From contig QNBS01000156.1 of NCBI GenBank assembly GCA_003644175.1, positions 1 through 5,888 on the forward strand: a stretch of DNA of 5,888 nt, given 5' to 3'. The translations under genes and the position numbers were made by a program. The stretch comes from Planctomycetota bacterium. GTDB lineage: Bacteria; Planctomycetota; Phycisphaerae; Sedimentisphaerales; Anaerohalosphaeraceae. This document shows, piece after piece, positions 5,425 to 5,888 of this stretch. Each line of letters opens with the position of its first letter. The first letter of the stretch is position 1. The notes under the pieces were generated by a model. That model made no database searches. It was not told the DNA's origin and saw only the letters and a list, made by a program, of their open reading frames with translations.

Positions 5425-5888
5425 TATGAACAGGGTCAATGCCGTCGCTGCGGTCAGCGCCATCGCTGCCGGGAAGGCGAATGCGACGGTGGGTCCGAAC
5501 TGCCGCCACAGTATTCCCATGATCAGGCCGGCCGGCAACATGCACACGCCGGTCACCGTGTGGTAGATGCCGTAGGCGGTTGCCGTTACGGATTCGTCTT
5601 GCACGAGGTCCGCTACGTATGCGCGGAGGACGCCTTCGCTGAGGCCGTAGTGGACGCCGTAGATCGCCATGAACAGCCAGATGAGGGCTTGTGTGTTGGA
5701 AAATGCAAAGCCCATATAGACCAGGCCGTAAACGCCGAATCCCAGCAGCGTGGTCTTTTTTCTGCCGATTTTGTCGGACAGGCGCCCGAAGGGGACAGCC
5801 GATATGGAACAGACGAAGTTGTACATGAGCCACAGGATCGGAATGAGGGCGACCTTGAGTCCGAGGTCTTTTGCACGCAGGATGAGGA
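5416..5888 (-). CDS. Major facilitator superfamily transporter, C-terminal half (5' end outside window)
   Basis: This inner-membrane transporter is cut by the right edge. About 156 codons are visible, and the frame stays open to base 5888 (it reads LILRAKDLGLKVALIPILW before the first in-window ATG at 5826). Five hydrophobic segments fit TM8-TM12. The first (around IPILWLMYNFVCSISAVPFG) is followed by GRLSDKIGRKK, the MFS loop motif (GxLaDrxGrkk) that recurs between TM8 and TM9. The next segments are TTLLGFGVYGLVYMGFAF, ALIWLFMAIYGVHYGLSEG, YGIYHTVTGVCMLPAGLIMG and a final one ending TALTLFIRK at a TAA stop. The substrate cannot be read from this half; drug or small-solute export is common in related proteins. 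The gene converges on tRNA-Ser, with only 51 nt between the two. Confidence 0.85.
   Translation of the reverse strand, partial: LILRAKDLGLKVALIPILWLMYNFVCSISAVPFGRLSDKIGRKKTTLLGFGVYGLVYMGFAFSNTQALIWLFMAIYGVHYGLSEGVLRAYVADLVQDESVTATAYGIYHTVTGVCMLPAGLIMGILWRQFGPTVAFAFPAAMALTAATALTLFIRK

Noticed and set aside
5291..5566. Small plus-strand frame starting MAYRAGFENQ
   Set aside because: It translates the tRNA-Ser gene, then the antisense of the MFS gene. GFESRPLR is a well-known chance peptide from tRNA T-arms.
5327..5833. Minus-strand frame ending ERAGFEPAVLQ
   Set aside because: The ERAGFEPA ending is the reverse-strand reading of a tRNA T-arm, and the rest is a frame-shifted shadow of the MFS transporter.

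Overview
The window looks like the chromosome of a free-living, polysaccharide-degrading bacterium. A planctomycete of the Phycisphaerae/Sedimentisphaerales kind is my best guess, because of the secreted GH127-type glycosidase, the divergent galactokinase, the moderate GC content and a dispersed 'FAQGRL/LSEAEG' repeat that I remember from environmental genomes. No gene here fixes the taxonomy, so this is inference. Shine-Dalgarno sites and sigma70-like promoters are readable at several genes.

Left half (1-2946), all minus strand, in transcription order: a promoter at 2918-2946, a stand-alone macro-domain ADP-ribose-binding protein (2883-2353), and a zinc alcohol dehydrogenase that overlaps it by 4 nt and breaks off after its catalytic-domain N-terminal half (2356-1904, probably a pseudogene). 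Next come a GC palindrome followed by T residues, a second promoter-like site (1849-1877), a dispersed repeat, a divergent galactokinase (1783-527), and a threonylcarbamoyl-AMP synthase (Sua5/YrdC/TsaC) that shares one base with the galactokinase and runs off the left edge. The likely picture is two transcription units: macro plus ADH remnant, then galK-sua5. Readthrough could still join them.

Right half (2950-5888): tRNA-Pro(UGG) on the plus strand is followed by a secreted GH127 (DUF1680) beta-L-arabinofuranosidase-like enzyme with all the expected catalytic and zinc-binding residues. Then comes tRNA-Ser(CGA), and finally the C-terminal half of a major facilitator superfamily transporter that converges from the right edge on the minus strand. 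A hairpin between tRNA-Ser and the transporter probably terminates the tRNA transcript.

Functionally this is mostly a mixed housekeeping and sugar-metabolism region: arabinoside cleavage outside the cytoplasm, galactose phosphorylation, tRNA t6A modification, two tRNAs and an ADP-ribose binder. I found no CRISPR array, transposase, integrase, toxin-antitoxin pair or convincing new defence or biosynthetic system. The points most worth a second look are the sharply truncated dehydrogenase with a palindrome and repeat next to it, the altered motifs of the galactokinase, and the variant active-site surroundings of the GH127 enzyme.
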